Below are positions 32,981 through 44,470 of a DNA stretch of 64,000 nt, piece after piece. Position 1 is the stretch's first letter. Each line of letters opens with the position of its first letter. The notes beneath the pieces were generated by a model. It worked only from the letters and a program-made list of their open reading frames with translations, made no database searches and was not told the origin of the DNA. Source of the stretch: Palaemon carinicauda (taxonomy: Eukaryota > Arthropoda > Malacostraca > Decapoda > Palaemonidae); the NCBI RefSeq assembly GCF_036898095.1, contig NC_090766.1, positions 32,162,327 through 32,226,326 of the forward strand, in the 5' to 3' direction. Made by a program: the position numbers and the translations under genes.

Positions 32981-34730
32981 AGGGATCAGCTTGGGCTGCA
33001 GCTCCAGGACCAGGGGGTACCAGTTGCTCCGGGGCCACTTGGGAGCCACTAGGGCCGCTGTCCCTTTGAAGGTTCTCAGTTTGGAGAGGACTTTCAACAG
33101 AAGGTTGGTGGGAGGGAACAGGTATATCTTGGACCATCTGTTCCAGTCCAGTGACATGGCGTCCACCGCTTCTGCTTTGGGGTCCTCGTACGGGGCTACG
33201 TACAGAGGAAGTTGATTGTTGTCGCTCGTTGCAAAGAGATCTATCTGAAGTTCTGGGACTTGATGAGAGATGAAGGAGAATGATCTTGCGTCTAGAGACC
33301 ATTCCGACTCTATCGGGTTTGTCCGAGATAGAGCATCCGCTGTCACATTGCGGAATCCTTGTAGGTGAACTGCAGACAGGTGCCACTTCTTCTTCTCCGC
33401 CAGACGGAAGATTGGGAGAAGCACCTGATTTATCTGGGGCGATCTTGAGCCTTGGCGATTGAGACAACGAACTACCACCGAGTTGTCTAGGGTTAGACGG
33501 ATGTGGATCGAGGGCGGCGGGGATAACTGCTTCAGAGTTAGAAGGACCGCCATGGCCTCCAAGATGTTTATGTGGAACGTCTTGAATAGTGGAGACCAGG
33601 TCCCTTGAGCCTGTTTCAGGTGGGAGTGACCTCCCCAGCCTTCCAGTGAGGCATCCGTGTGGATGTTGAGTGATGGAGGAGGGTGTTGGAGAGGAATGGA
33701 CCTTTTCAGGGCCTTTGCTTCCGACCACGGCTTTAGGAGGCGTCGAAGTCTGTTTGGAAGCCGTCTTTTGAGGTCTCTTCGAGCGATGGATGCCGAGCGT
33801 CTCCAGACTCCCGCGGCATCCTTTAGCTGTGCGCGAAGCACTGGGTTTGTCACTGAGGCGAATTGTAGAGAGCCTAGAACTCGTTCCTGCTGTCGTCTTG
33901 AAATGCGTTTGGATTTCAGTAGTCGCTTGACAGACCCTGCTATTTCCTTCCTTTTCTTCTGGGGGATGGAAAGGCGGTGTGACTGAAGATTCCAGTGGAT
34001 TCCCAACCACTGAAACTTCTGAGCTGGAGAGAGGCGAGATTTCTTCTTGTTGATCTTGAATCCCAGGTGTTCTAGGTACTGGGTAACTTCGTTGCAAGAC
34101 TTTGCACACTCTTCGGGCGATGGAGCCCAGACTAGCCAGTCGTCGAGGTAGGCCATCACCTGGACGTTTCTTAGGCGGAGCTGTTGTACTATGGCATCCG
34201 CCAGTTTTGTGAAGATCCGAGGGGCCACATTGAGGCCGAATGGCATGGCCCGGAAGGCGTAGCTTTTCCTTTGGAGTCGAAATCCTAGGTAGGAGGAAGC
34301 GTGATGGTTCATTGGAATATGCCAATAGGCATCCGCCAGGTCTATAGAGACCGTGTAGGAACCTTGAGGCAGAAGGGTCCTTATTTGTTGAAGCGTCAGC
34401 ATCTTGAATTTGTTGTTCTCTATGAACTTGTTGAGGGGGGATAAGTCCAGAATGACTCTGAGTTTGTCTGAGTCCTTCTTGGGAACGCAAAACAGTCTCC
34501 CTTGGAACCTGGTGGACTTTACCTTCCTTATCACCTTCTTGTTCAAGAGGTCTAGAACATATTCTTCCAGAATGGGGGTCGATTGTTGGAAGAACCGCTG
34601 GAAGATTGGGGGTGGTTGCGTCCAACTCCAGCCTAGACCGTTCTTGATGATGCTGTGTGCCCAGGGATCGAAGGTCCAACGATCCTGGAATTGGCGGAGT
34701 CTTCCTCCCACCGGAAGCACTTCATTGCTT
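32843..34730 (-). CDS. DIRS reverse transcriptase/RNase H, copy B (open)
   Basis: The frame is open from 35038 to 32843 (731 codons). The RT sense starts at about GGRLRQFQDRW, where the gag frame ends, so 35038-34730 is gag overlap. Motifs are VILDLSPLNKF, IDLADAYWH, MAYLDDWLVWA (catalytic YLDD), HTDASLEGWG, LTLDNSVVVRCL and TADALSR, then the IDLFATSDNN and YLFPPTNLL block in the position of the DIRS methyltransferase-like domain. All RT and RNase H catalytic positions that I can identify are present. How the enzyme is translated relative to gag (frameshift or re-initiation) is not visible. Confidence 0.85.
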
Positions 34731-36671
34731 CTGGTGTCCCGAGGACTTGTTGCCTCGGCCGCTAGCTCCCTTTCCTCCTCTACCTCTGGAGGGACGACGA
34801 GATGCGTCTCTGCTTGCACCCCTGGACGAGCCTCTACCTTTGGCATGAAAGGTAGTGGATGGTTGCTCAAAGGCAGGGGTGAAGACCGGTGACTGTGACA
34901 ACACCGGTTGGGGGACCAATTGAAAGGTCTGTTGTGGTTGGGCAACCACTTGGGAGGTAGCGGGTCCCGGAAACTGACGTCGTTGCTGACGTTGCTGGGG
35001 TTTTGGCTTTTGCGGTTTTCTCTTAGGCTGAGGTCCATCGTCCTGAGAGGGTTTCCTTTTTCTGGACATGCCCCACTTGTGGAGAAGGTTCCTATTCTCC
35101 GTGGCGGCTCTGTCAGTTATTTCCTTGACAAGGTCAGAAGGAAACAGGTGCTTTCCCCAGATGTTGGAGGAAATCAGCCTCCGGGGTTCGTGTTTCACGG
35201 TGGCACCGGCAAACACGAATTCACGACAGGCTCTACGAGCCTTTATGAAGTGGTACAAGTCCTTCATTACTGTCAGTAAGTGGGATTTGGCTAGTACCAT
35301 GTAGTGATCTGGTACTCTTGTGTCACAGGCCATCACTTCCAGTTGGACTTGATGAGAAAGAGATGCCGCAAGCCTCTCCTTCGTGTCTTGTTCCCGGCGA
35401 AGGAGGTGATCGTTGAGCTTAGGGAGGTCTTCATTAAACTGACGTCCGGCGACGTCAGGATCGAGCCTACCCACGACGAAAGTATGCTGAACATCTTTCC
35501 AGTGTCGAGCGTCAGGGGGGGTCACGAATGAGAAGGGTCTGCACTCCTCCAGTGCAGGGCAGGGTTTCCCTTCTTCCGCCGCTTTAAGGCATGCAGCTAA
35601 GGCCTTTTCCAAGAAAGGAAGAACCGCAGTGTCAGGTGCGACGTATGTAGGATGCTTCTTGCTCAAAGCCGGAAGCTTAGAGCAGGTAAAGCCCCTACTC
35701 TTAAATGCGGAGGCTAGCATAGCCTGGGCCTTTGCGAGATCGAACACTATCTCTTCTTTAGGTTCGGTCTCTTCCTTCGAGGCAGGTTCGGAACGAAGCC
35801 GGACGTAACAGTCCGGGTAGGCCTCGAAGCTTGGGAAGAACTCCACATCTTCCAACGGGACCGTGCCGATCTTGTCACTAACAAAGATCCTGCCGGTCGC
35901 AATAACCATATGCTCTGCATACCTCCACGGGTTGGCATGAGAGCAAGCTGGGAGATCCTTGACCGAAATCTTCTTCGGTTCTCTGGATCCAATCATTGAC
36001 CTGATGGACTCCTGGTTCTCCTTCAGCCTGTCGTCCATGACGGCTCTAATCAGCCGGATCAGTTCTTGGGTAGAAGAGGAAGGATCCGGAGTCGAGGAGG
36101 TAGACGGAATGGACATTTCCGTCGGTGTAGGAGTAGGAGGAGGGATGGACGAGGGAGCAGCTCCAAGCTCCGACTCGGTGTATTCCACCTTGTCTTCGTC
36201 CTCTTCGGCTCCTTGAGCCATAAGCGTCTTCTCCGTGTCTTCCGAGACGTCTGAGATCTGTTCATCATCCTCGGAATCTAAACGACACTCGTGCATGGAC
36301 TGAGCCATGACCACATCAGGTTCCACCGTAATTTGGACAGTGGGGATTGCTTCTTTTGGTACCACTGAGTCAGGGGAGGCCTTAGGGAACAACAGGGACC
36401 TCAGTTCTTCGGTGGCCAGGTACGGTCCAGTAGCATTTTTCTAAAAGCCACGCACCCACTTGCGCAGCTTTTCACGAGAAATGTCTCTAACCTCCGCTGA
36501 GGGAGGGTTATGGAAGGCCTCAACTAGGTGGGCCTGGCAGACCGTACAATCCAGTGGATTCCAGAACTTCAAATCCCCTTTCTTGTCTGCACAAGGGGCG
36601 TGAGTCCTGCAAGCCGTATGCCCGTAAAACTGCGGGCGTTTCACAGCGCAGAAGGCGAAGTCACACTTCAT
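34722..36671 (-). pseudogene. DIRS gag-like protein, copy B (one stop)
   Basis: Starts at ATG (MKCDFAFCAVKR) right after a pyrimidine-rich tract and cag. A TAG at 36441-36443 replaces the CAG (Gln) of copy C; the rest is open to the stop at 34722. The features are an N-terminal Cys/His cluster, an acidic Ser/Pro linker with poly-Pro, the central conserved block and a C-terminal RG-rich tail (RGRGGKGASGRG), which suggests RNA binding. A single C-to-T change separates it from an open frame. Confidence 0.85.
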
Positions 36672-38973
36672 CTGCTCCTCCTGTGGAAGAAAGAGAAAAT
36701 GAGTATGGGGGAGTCATAAGAATGGCTCTTAAACTAAGTTAATATTAATCATTAATTTTAACTTAAAGAAGGTGTGATGCATAGAGAATGAAAACAGTAA
36801 AGGAGAACACGCTCCATGCATCTCGCCCGGCTGGTTACCATAAGCTTGGTCCTGGGATAATCCAAATGACCGAGATCATTGGATATAGTTTCCTAGGATT
36901 CCCAGTATTTTGGAATTCCATGGAAAACCAAGGACAAGATTGGGATCGAATTCATTCGGTTCCCAGTTAAGAGCCAGAAGGCCTCATTAAAGGTAACTGC
37001 TTCTGGCAACCAGCCATGCTAAGATGCACATAGCATGCTGGAATTAGAAGAATGCAAAGAGACAGCATGATCACTAATAGAGCAGTACTAGGTACTGATC
37101 TTAATAGCAAAAGCAGCTTATCTGTTTGCCATGTAGGGCTATCCTAGTCTTATGATAGCTACAGTAAGGGGGTGCAAGTATTCTTGACGCCTCCGAGGCA
37201 TCCGGCAAGCTGCCGGCATGCCGGAGCTCGCTCCAGCATAGATTCTGGCATTAGAACAGACAATTTTCAAAAGTCAGTTAGATACCAGGATGGCGGCCGC
37301 CGGCACAACGGCGGCACGCCGGCAGGAAGCGGCGGCTCCGGCAGTCGGAGGATGCCAGGTTGGTGACTGGGATAAGGATGGTAAAGGTAGTATCGGGTTG
37401 CCGGCAGTATATGCCGGCACTCCGGTGATCGACCGGCAGGCGGACGATTAGATAGGAGTAGGAGAGCCGCCGGTAGTAGCCGGCGGCAGCCGGCAGTCCC
37501 TCGGTACACGGGGGGCTGGCGGCAAGGGTAGGGAAGTCACCAAGAAGGAGGCAGGTATTGCCGACAGTAGAGGCGGCAAGAGACCGGCACCCGGATAGAT
37601 AGAGAGACAGGGGGAGGGGGGAAAGGGATGCAGGAAGTACCGTCAGGGTTCCAGACATCCCTCCCCCTCCCTGAGAGGGTGTACCCATGATAGAGGCAGG
37701 CTCTAACATCCATGAGCAGGGGTCACTAGGGACCGGGAGCTAGGTAGCCCAAGGGAGGGCTAGGGAACACCCAAGAGGGGGGGGGGAGACTCCCATATGC
37801 AGAACTATACTAGTAACTAACCTTCTAGGACACTATGAAGGTATATGTACCAGAGTGGACTGCACAAGGAAGCTCGGGTAGCCCTACTCATCCACCCTAA
37901 GGAGGAGTTGTAGGACAGGGGACAGATGAGTATAAACTAACCTAAGCATAGGCTAGGCTATACAAGAGATAGGTGGGGAGGGAGAAGAGAGAGGTCTTCC
38001 CAGGAAGGGTTTCTGTACCAGAGCGGCCACTAAGAGAAGGGAGGACACTCCCTAACCTAAGATCAGGCTGATCGGCTAAAACGGTGCAAGAGTACAGTTT
38101 CAGCATGGAACAGAGAAACCTTCCTAACCCGACCTAGAACAGGGCTAAAAGTCCTGAACTAGGCAAGGAAGAAGACATATCGCTATCGCAGGAAAGTCAT
38201 AGACTATCCTAGCCATAGAGGTAGGCTAGCCTAACCTCACTCTCAGACGCAATCCTAAAGGGGGTTCATTCCTTTAGGGAGGACCGAGAGGCGATATATA
38301 CTCTATTAGACAATTAATCCCTTTACTCAGAAAAGGGATCAAGGCTAAATAGAGGGAATGCCAAGGCAGGGGATGAAGGAAGCATATAGGGGTCCTAAGG
38401 TTAGGTTAGGCTAGAAAGAATCACTGACTAGCCTATCCCCTATATGGTCCCTGAAGGCGAAAACATTTGCATCACTGTCAAAAGTATTGTAAAATAATAA
38501 TGCCACTATCTTCATAACTTAGTCTAGGATCACTAATAAATCATGCATGAACACTTGTATGTAGGCTCCTGGCCTGGGGGCTATAGTAGCCGACTGGTAT
38601 GAGGTCAATCGATGACCGATAAAAAGCGTCTAAACACGATATAAAAGTTCCTAGCTATGAAGACTAAATAAACTAATGTATTCGATTAGTATATAATGCC
38701 GGAAGCGTTGTTGTGGCTAACTAAATAAGACATGCAAAACAACAACGACGCCATAAAATGGCGGGTCCGGTAGAGGCACAGCTCTGCCACAAAACATCAA
38801 TTATTTCGCAAAATAATATTTACTTTACGGCCAGAGCTTAATTAAACAATACTGGAACCTTGTACTCAACTTTCCAGAAGAAGGCGAGGCTGAAGGTAAC
38901 GACATAGCGAAGATGCAAAGCGATAAAGATAACACAAGGGAAAATCCGTCTAAGTAGGGCAGCTACTAAACAA
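36672..38973 (-). other. 5' leader of DIRS copy B
   Basis: Homologous to the leaders of A and C. It contains the CCGGC-rich foldback-prone segment (about 37195-37510) and, at its inner end, a splice-acceptor-like tract (complement of ctgtggaagaaagagaaaat). No gene is recognised. Confidence 0.6.
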
Positions 38974-39333
38974 AGGATAAAGACGGGCGTGACGTCATCA
39001 GAGCAATGGCGTCCGTTTGTTTACGTCTCGAGTATCAGTAGTAGCCACGAGTGAGATTAGCTGTGGAACGGCTCCCAGCTATTCTCAGCCCTTACACACC
39101 GAAGCATTAACTCTGTTCGGGGTGAAGATAGCTATGTGGCACGTTCAGACATGCATGTCCCCTGTTGTATTACGATGTCTTAAAGGGAAACCTTTGAGAT
39201 ACTCGCTCCAGAAGTTAGAATTCTGTGATAACCTGTGGTTAAATTCTCTGGGAATATCTTAGTAGTCTTATACCCAAGGAAGCTACCAAACAGGAACCTT
39301 CCATCAGGACGCCATGGCTTGAGCCCAAAAAAG
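38974..39333. repeat. Right ITR of DIRS copy B
   Basis: Pairs with 30565-30950; ends gagcccaaaaaag against the Gypsy sequence. Confidence 0.85.
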
Positions 39334-40606
39334 AACAGTAGTGTGGTCATACACCAACTGTTCTCGGGGTGAATCCAGTGTCAGGTAGGCTGCGTCCAGT
39401 ATATTCCTACCAAGAACAAAACAAAAGTTAATGTCTTTGGCAGCTACCACCGCATAGTTAAACAGCGGTAGCCTCCACCCAGAAGGACACTTCACCTCTA
39501 GCTGGACGTAGCCTAGAATGCTGGTGCAGAAACCAGTCAACCCCTCTAGCTGTTCTCCTGACAGTACCTGGTACTCTATGCCAAGTTGGCTCAGTACAGA
39601 CTCACTCACTAGACAAACCTGTGCTCCTGTATCAACAAGAGCACAAAATAAGGTCTCCTGCATCATTACTATCCCTACTGCCGAGTGATGAGACACATGG
39701 GTACAACTGGACTGACGAGGTGCCTTTTCTGTCACGTACTGGATTACAGGACAATCCTCCGGCGCTTCCTGATCATCAGTGATCAAGCCCTCAGCGTCAG
39801 GAACACGAGATTCAGTCACGGATGGATCACGATAGACTACGGAACAAGTGGGACCCCAATGGACCCAGATTTCCAAGTTCAATAACTTTGATGCTGCCAA
39901 TAGCAACTCCAGAGCTGGGACTGTACCTGGAAATCTCATTGCCTTGATCCTGTTCCTGCTGGTCTTGTCCAGTTTGAAGCCTAGTCGACCAGCGTCTTTA
40001 AGAAACTGCTGAACTAAGGCATCCCGGAGCTTGGCTCCCTTCAGCAGAGAGTCGGGTGCGACACCTGACCCTTCTATCCAGCAGTTCACTACTAGCTCCA
40101 AGGATTCGATGAGAGAATCTGGACCACCACGAACCTCCTTATATAAGGCCAGTCCAGTAGGCAACTTGGGAGTGCTAGGTTCAGTAGCAAACAGACAGTC
40201 AGTTAATGCGGGCCAGCGGGATAACCAGTCAGCGGCAGCATTCTGATCTCCTGGACAGTAATTAACAATAAAGTTAAATTCGGACAGGTCCTCCAGTGTC
40301 CATGCTAGACGACTGTCCACCATCTTCATGTCATGAAGGTACATCAGGGGACGGTGATCAGAATGGATCACGAAGAACTGACCATAGAGGAAGGCCCTGA
40401 GGGTTTTCACTCCCCATCGCAGAGCAGCCAACTCACGCTCAATGGTAGAGTAACGGGTCTCGCAGTCAAGGAAAGTCATAGAGTCGTACGCTATAACCCG
40501 ACGCTCCCCTGGATGCTCCAAGGACTTTTGGCACAGACAAGCACCAGCACCTTCACCCGTAGCGTCAACAAACAACTCCAAGGGTTTAGCATCAGCGGAG
40601 TAGTCA
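39334..40606 (-). pseudogene. Gypsy RNase H, OTU-like segment and second retropepsin-like segment
   Basis: One open frame. First RNase H: LFVDATGEGAGA, STIERELAAL, VIHSDHRPLMYL and AAADWLSR give the four acidic residues. Next comes a stretch with OTU-protease character: GPDSLIESLEL (Ser where OTU enzymes have the catalytic Cys), KLRDALVQQFL, and MRFPG followed by ALELLLAASKLLNLEIWV. Last comes a retropepsin-like fold: FCALVDTGAQVCLVSESVL, then FCFVLGRNILDAAYL. A normal protease (LIDSGAEVNLL) already lies upstream of RT at 55191-54544, so this is a second one. The frame is cut at 39334 by DIRS copy B and at 40607 by the TG...CA element. Retropepsin call fairly sure, OTU call tentative. Confidence 0.72.
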
Positions 40607-40659
40607 GGGTTGTGGAGGATTAATTTTATTTTAATTTATTTTTTTTGTTTTGCCAAATC

Positions 40660-40723
40660 GAGAGAGAGAGAGTTGTTTTAGTATTGTTAAATCGAGACAT
40701 TTTATTTGCTTTAGCTTTGTCAT

Positions 40724-40787
<64 letters not shown>

Positions 40788-40860
40788 GTGAGTGAGTGTT
40801 TATTTACTTAAGTTTTGTCAAACCGCAAGAGAGAGAAAGTGTTTATTTGCTTAGTTTTGT

Positions 40861-40891
<31 letters not shown>

Positions 40892-40913
40892 AGTGTTTAT
40901 TTGCTTTAGTTTT

Positions 40914-40974
<61 letters not shown>

Positions 40975-40975
40975 T
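40660..40975. repeat. Clustered (GA)n microsatellites
   Basis: Three long GA tracts, separated by related tttgctttagttttgt spacers, lie inside the TG...CA element. Confidence 0.9.
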
Positions 40976-42054
40976 CATTTGCTTTAGTTTTGCTAGATCG
41001 CGCGTGCGTGAGAGAGTATGTGTGCGTGTGTTTGTGTGTCCGCGGTGCGCGCCGAAGAACAAGGGTAATTAGCGAATGATTGGTTGTTGTTGTTGGAAAG
41101 ACTGTTGGTATATTTGAGGTTGTTTGTTTACATTTTTTAGCTAGGATAGGGCGGTGATGAATGTCTTGGGCGAAAGCATTGGATCTTGGACTGTAGAAGG
41201 AGTCGGTTCTATTTTTTTTGTTCTTCGGAAGCCGGCTGTTTAGCGTTTTTTTTATATTCGGAGTAAGTACTGTTTTTATTCATTTTTTGTTAGGCGCGTT
41301 CGTGAATGATAGAAAGTTTATTGTTTATCATTGATTATAATGATTATAGTGCAATAGTTAAGTTAGTTAGGAGTGTTCATAAGTGTTTTTTCTTTTTTAT
41401 TTTGGCAGGCCGTGATTCCTCCTTTGAGAGACTTAATTTTTTGATAGATTGATGACGACCTGGACCATATAATATGAACTTAGGAGCAGACTGCGGATGT
41501 TTATATTTAGACTGCGAGATATTGAAAGAATTTTGAGCGTTGACGACCCGGCTGGAAATAGATTTATTCCTTATGATGATGATGATGATGATGATGAACA
41601 CCGATAATGTGAATGGACAGTCGAATTGACTCTAGTTATTGTTTGCCTGGAAGTTGTGGCAATTGGCTACAAGGACTGTTGCCAGTGTGTGGAGTCTGTG
41701 GACGACGGTTACCAAACAACATATATATATTGCATATTTTAGCGTTTTTGCTTATGTTGGTGTTAATGTGATTTATTTCTGGGTTGTGGTATACGATTGG
41801 GTTTAGTATTAAGTGATTTGTTTTAGTGGGTAAGTGTTTTTCGGTACTGTGTGTGGGTAAGTGTTTTTCGGTACTGTATGTGGACTTATGGTGTTGGGTT
41901 TATGTAAAGGATATTATTTTTTTCGATTATTGGTGAGTTCTGTGTACCCACACACACAGCTATAATATATAAATATAAAAGTGCTATTTTTGTCTGTTTT
42001 TGTGTTAAGTTTGTTTAATGATATAGGATTTTTTTGTTTTGGTGGCGGTAAAAC

Positions 42055-42440
42055 GGATTTTGAGCGAAGCGAAAAATCTATTTTTGGGTGAGATAGCCAT
42101 GGCGTCCTGATGGAAGGTTCCTGTTTGGTAGCTTCCTTGGGTATAAGACTACTAAGATATTCCCAGAGAATTTAACCACAGGTTATCACAGAATTCTAAC
42201 TTCTGGAGCGAGTATCTCAAAGGTTTCCCTTTAAGACATCGTAATACAACAGGGGACACGCATGTCTGGTCGTGCCACATAGCTATCTCCACCCCGAACA
42301 GAGTTAACGCTTCGGTGTGTAAGGGCTGAGAATAGCTGGGAGCCGTTCCACAGCTAATCTCACTCGTGGCTACTACTGATACTCGAGACGTAAACAAACG
42401 GACGCCATTGCTCTAATGACGTCACGCGCGTCTTTATCCT
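42055..42440. repeat. Left ITR of DIRS copy C
   Basis: Pairs with 50460-50817; the outer tip is the same as in copy B. Confidence 0.85.
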
Positions 42441-42515
42441 GGCGCCAGTTGCTGCCCATCACCATGATACAATTGTGTAGGGTGGGAGCAAACTGAACGA
42501 AGTAGTAGGGAGGGT

Positions 42516-42607
42516 CCATCAGGACGCCATGGCTATCTCACCCAAAAATAGATTTTTCGCTTCGCTCAAAATCCGTTTTTTGGGCTCAAGCCATGGCGTC
42601 CTGATGG
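42516..42607. repeat. ICR of DIRS copy C
   Basis: Complements of the two tips joined as ...caaaatccg-ttttttgggctc..., flanked by the ccatcaggacgccatgg inverted pair. Confidence 0.9.
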
Positions 42608-43082
42608 AAGAGTACCAGAGAATCAATGTATCGTGGTAGATTTTCCCCCAGAGTTAAGTGCCTAGGCATTGACAAAACAGCAAAGTAATCTTAGGTAAGA
42701 ACCATAGGAACGAAATATCCTGCCCCCCATTGGTAGGAAGTTCCCATGGGCTATGCCGACGTCAAAGTGGTATTGAAGGGCTATTCATCTTGACAGAAGA
42801 ACTTTTTAAGAGCTTAGAGATGAAGCAGAATGTTTGATATTTGTATAGGAACATTCTGAAGAAGGCCAGTGGTGGTTGGGCACTGTGCGTAGAGTTCATC
42901 TCCTGATTATCAGAAGTAAGTATTCGTGTAGGAACCTTACTGAGGCAAGGTGAATATAATTTAGGAATGGACATCTTAAATTCTTCATGACCATAAGAAA
43001 GGAGGAGTAAATAAAACTATGACAGTATGTATTTCATAGTAAGTAGGAGCTGAAAGAGACGCATAAGTAATAAAATAGAAAT

Positions 43083-43088
43083 TTTATT
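43083..43088 (-). promoter_or_regulatory. Polyadenylation signal of DIRS copy C
   Basis: AATAAA on the minus strand, about 315 bases past the recombinase stop; same place as in A and B. Confidence 0.55.
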
Positions 43089-43400
43089 TCACAATGCAGA
43101 AATTAAATAATTTACAGTAAAAGTAAAGTTCATTTACAGTAATAATAATGTACATAGAAATAAAGGCTTGCTCTTGAATCTGAAAGGGAATTTCAGGATT
43201 AGTAGGTACTCGTTCTCGAGGAACGCAAGTCTTTAAATAACACATCATGCTCAAGGCATGCGGCACTTGTGTAACACTATGACATTTCACCTGGGATAAG
43301 AACAGTTATAAAAGCACTAAGTGTTTTTAGACATCACTATGAATCACTCGAGGGTCAACATAGGCACCCGAAGAGTTAGAGTCCCAAGTAACTCACTGTT

Positions 43401-44470
43401 CTACGCAGAGTTAGGTGCAGGTTTCATAACACTACCTGCGGCTACCACAAAATGTTTGATTTCGTGCACTTGTTTCGCATAATGTTTAAAGAAAACTCGC
43501 GAGGACTTCCAGCCCGTAAAGTTTTTAAGGCTCTCAAAGTCCATGCTCTGAAAGAAGTTCAGAGAAGATGCCACTTTTCTAGGATCATGACCAGCGGGTG
43601 TACTGTTCGGATCCGCTCTGCGAATGAAGTAGGTGATTTTCGCTCTTAATTGTTTCAGTGACAGGTCGCTGCCCGATGTTTCTCCTTTGAAGAGTTGGCC
43701 TCCACCAAAGTTTGAAGTTCTGCGAAGATAGACCTTGAGGCTCTCTACTGGACATAGAGAGACATCCTCCTTCAGGGGGCATATTCTCCAAGGGCCCCAT
43801 CTTTTGGTGGGTAATTCATTTTTGGCGAGAAACGTCGGATCAGGGGAGAGGGTCACTTCTCCTGAATCAGCAAACAGGATGTGTCCCTCTTCTCTTGATA
43901 ATGCCACTATTTCGCTGACTCGAGCTCCCGAGGCGAGAGCAAATAAAAATATAACTTTCTGAGTCAGATCCTTGAGGGGGCATGAATCGTTGTCCAAGTT
44001 GGAGGCGAAATGGAGCACCTTGTCTAGTGACCAGGAGATCGGTTTCGGAGGGGGTGCTGGGCGTAGGCGAGCACATGCTTTCGGCAGTTTGTTAAAGATG
44101 TCGCTGGACAGATCAATTTGGAAAGCATATAGAATTGGTCTAGTCAAAGCCGATTTGCAGGTCGAAATCGTATTGGCTGCTAATCCTTGTCCATGAAGGT
44201 GAATGAAGAAGGACATACAGAAATCAATGGTGATTTCTTTAGGATTTTTTGCTTTAACAAAGGAGACCCATTTCCTCCAGGATGATTCATATTGCCGTCT
44301 CGTGGATTCGGTCTTGTATTCCTCTAGGAAGTCTAGACTTTTCTTCGAGATCCCAAACCTCTTCTTTGCGGCAAGGGAGAGAAAATCATGAGATGAAGGT
44401 CCTTGATTTTCGATGATGAAGCGAAGACAGTCGACTTCTGTACTTGTTGAGAGAGAACTGGGCCCGGGAG
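43401..44470 (-). CDS. DIRS tyrosine recombinase, copy C (intact)
   Basis: About 350 residues with recombinase sense, read from near VDCLRFIIENQG to the stop at 43401-43403. The N-terminal core-binding part holds STRRQYESSWRKWVSF. Catalytic residues are Arg in GARVSEI, His and Arg in GHDPRKVASS and Tyr in RVFFKHYAK. It overlaps the end of the RT ORF by about 135 bases in a different frame; the frame is open further upstream to 46169 but that is RT shadow. Its family role is to join the circular DNA intermediate to the chromosome without duplication. The true start is not visible; expression by frameshift or internal initiation is possible. Confidence 0.88.

Larger units (their letters stand above)
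30565..39333 (-). mobile_element. DIRS1-like retrotransposon copy B, full length
   Basis: Same plan as copy A on the minus strand: left (3') ITR 30565-30950, ICR 31027-31118, recombinase, RT/RNase H, gag, leader, right (5') ITR 38974-39333. It is inserted in the Gypsy pol frame; Gypsy sense resumes on both sides with nothing duplicated except the ambiguous triplet aac (30562-30564 and 39334-39336). It carries one nonsense change in gag and one in the recombinase. It is very close to copy C in sequence. Confidence 0.92.

Noticed and set aside
34404..34892. Plus-strand open frames opposite the DIRS ORFs of copies B and C
   Set aside because: Antisense shadows, equally open in both copies because the copies are nearly identical.
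41962..41982. TATA box of a gene in the TG...CA element
   Set aside because: The AT-rich motif stands alone; no open frame follows on either strand.
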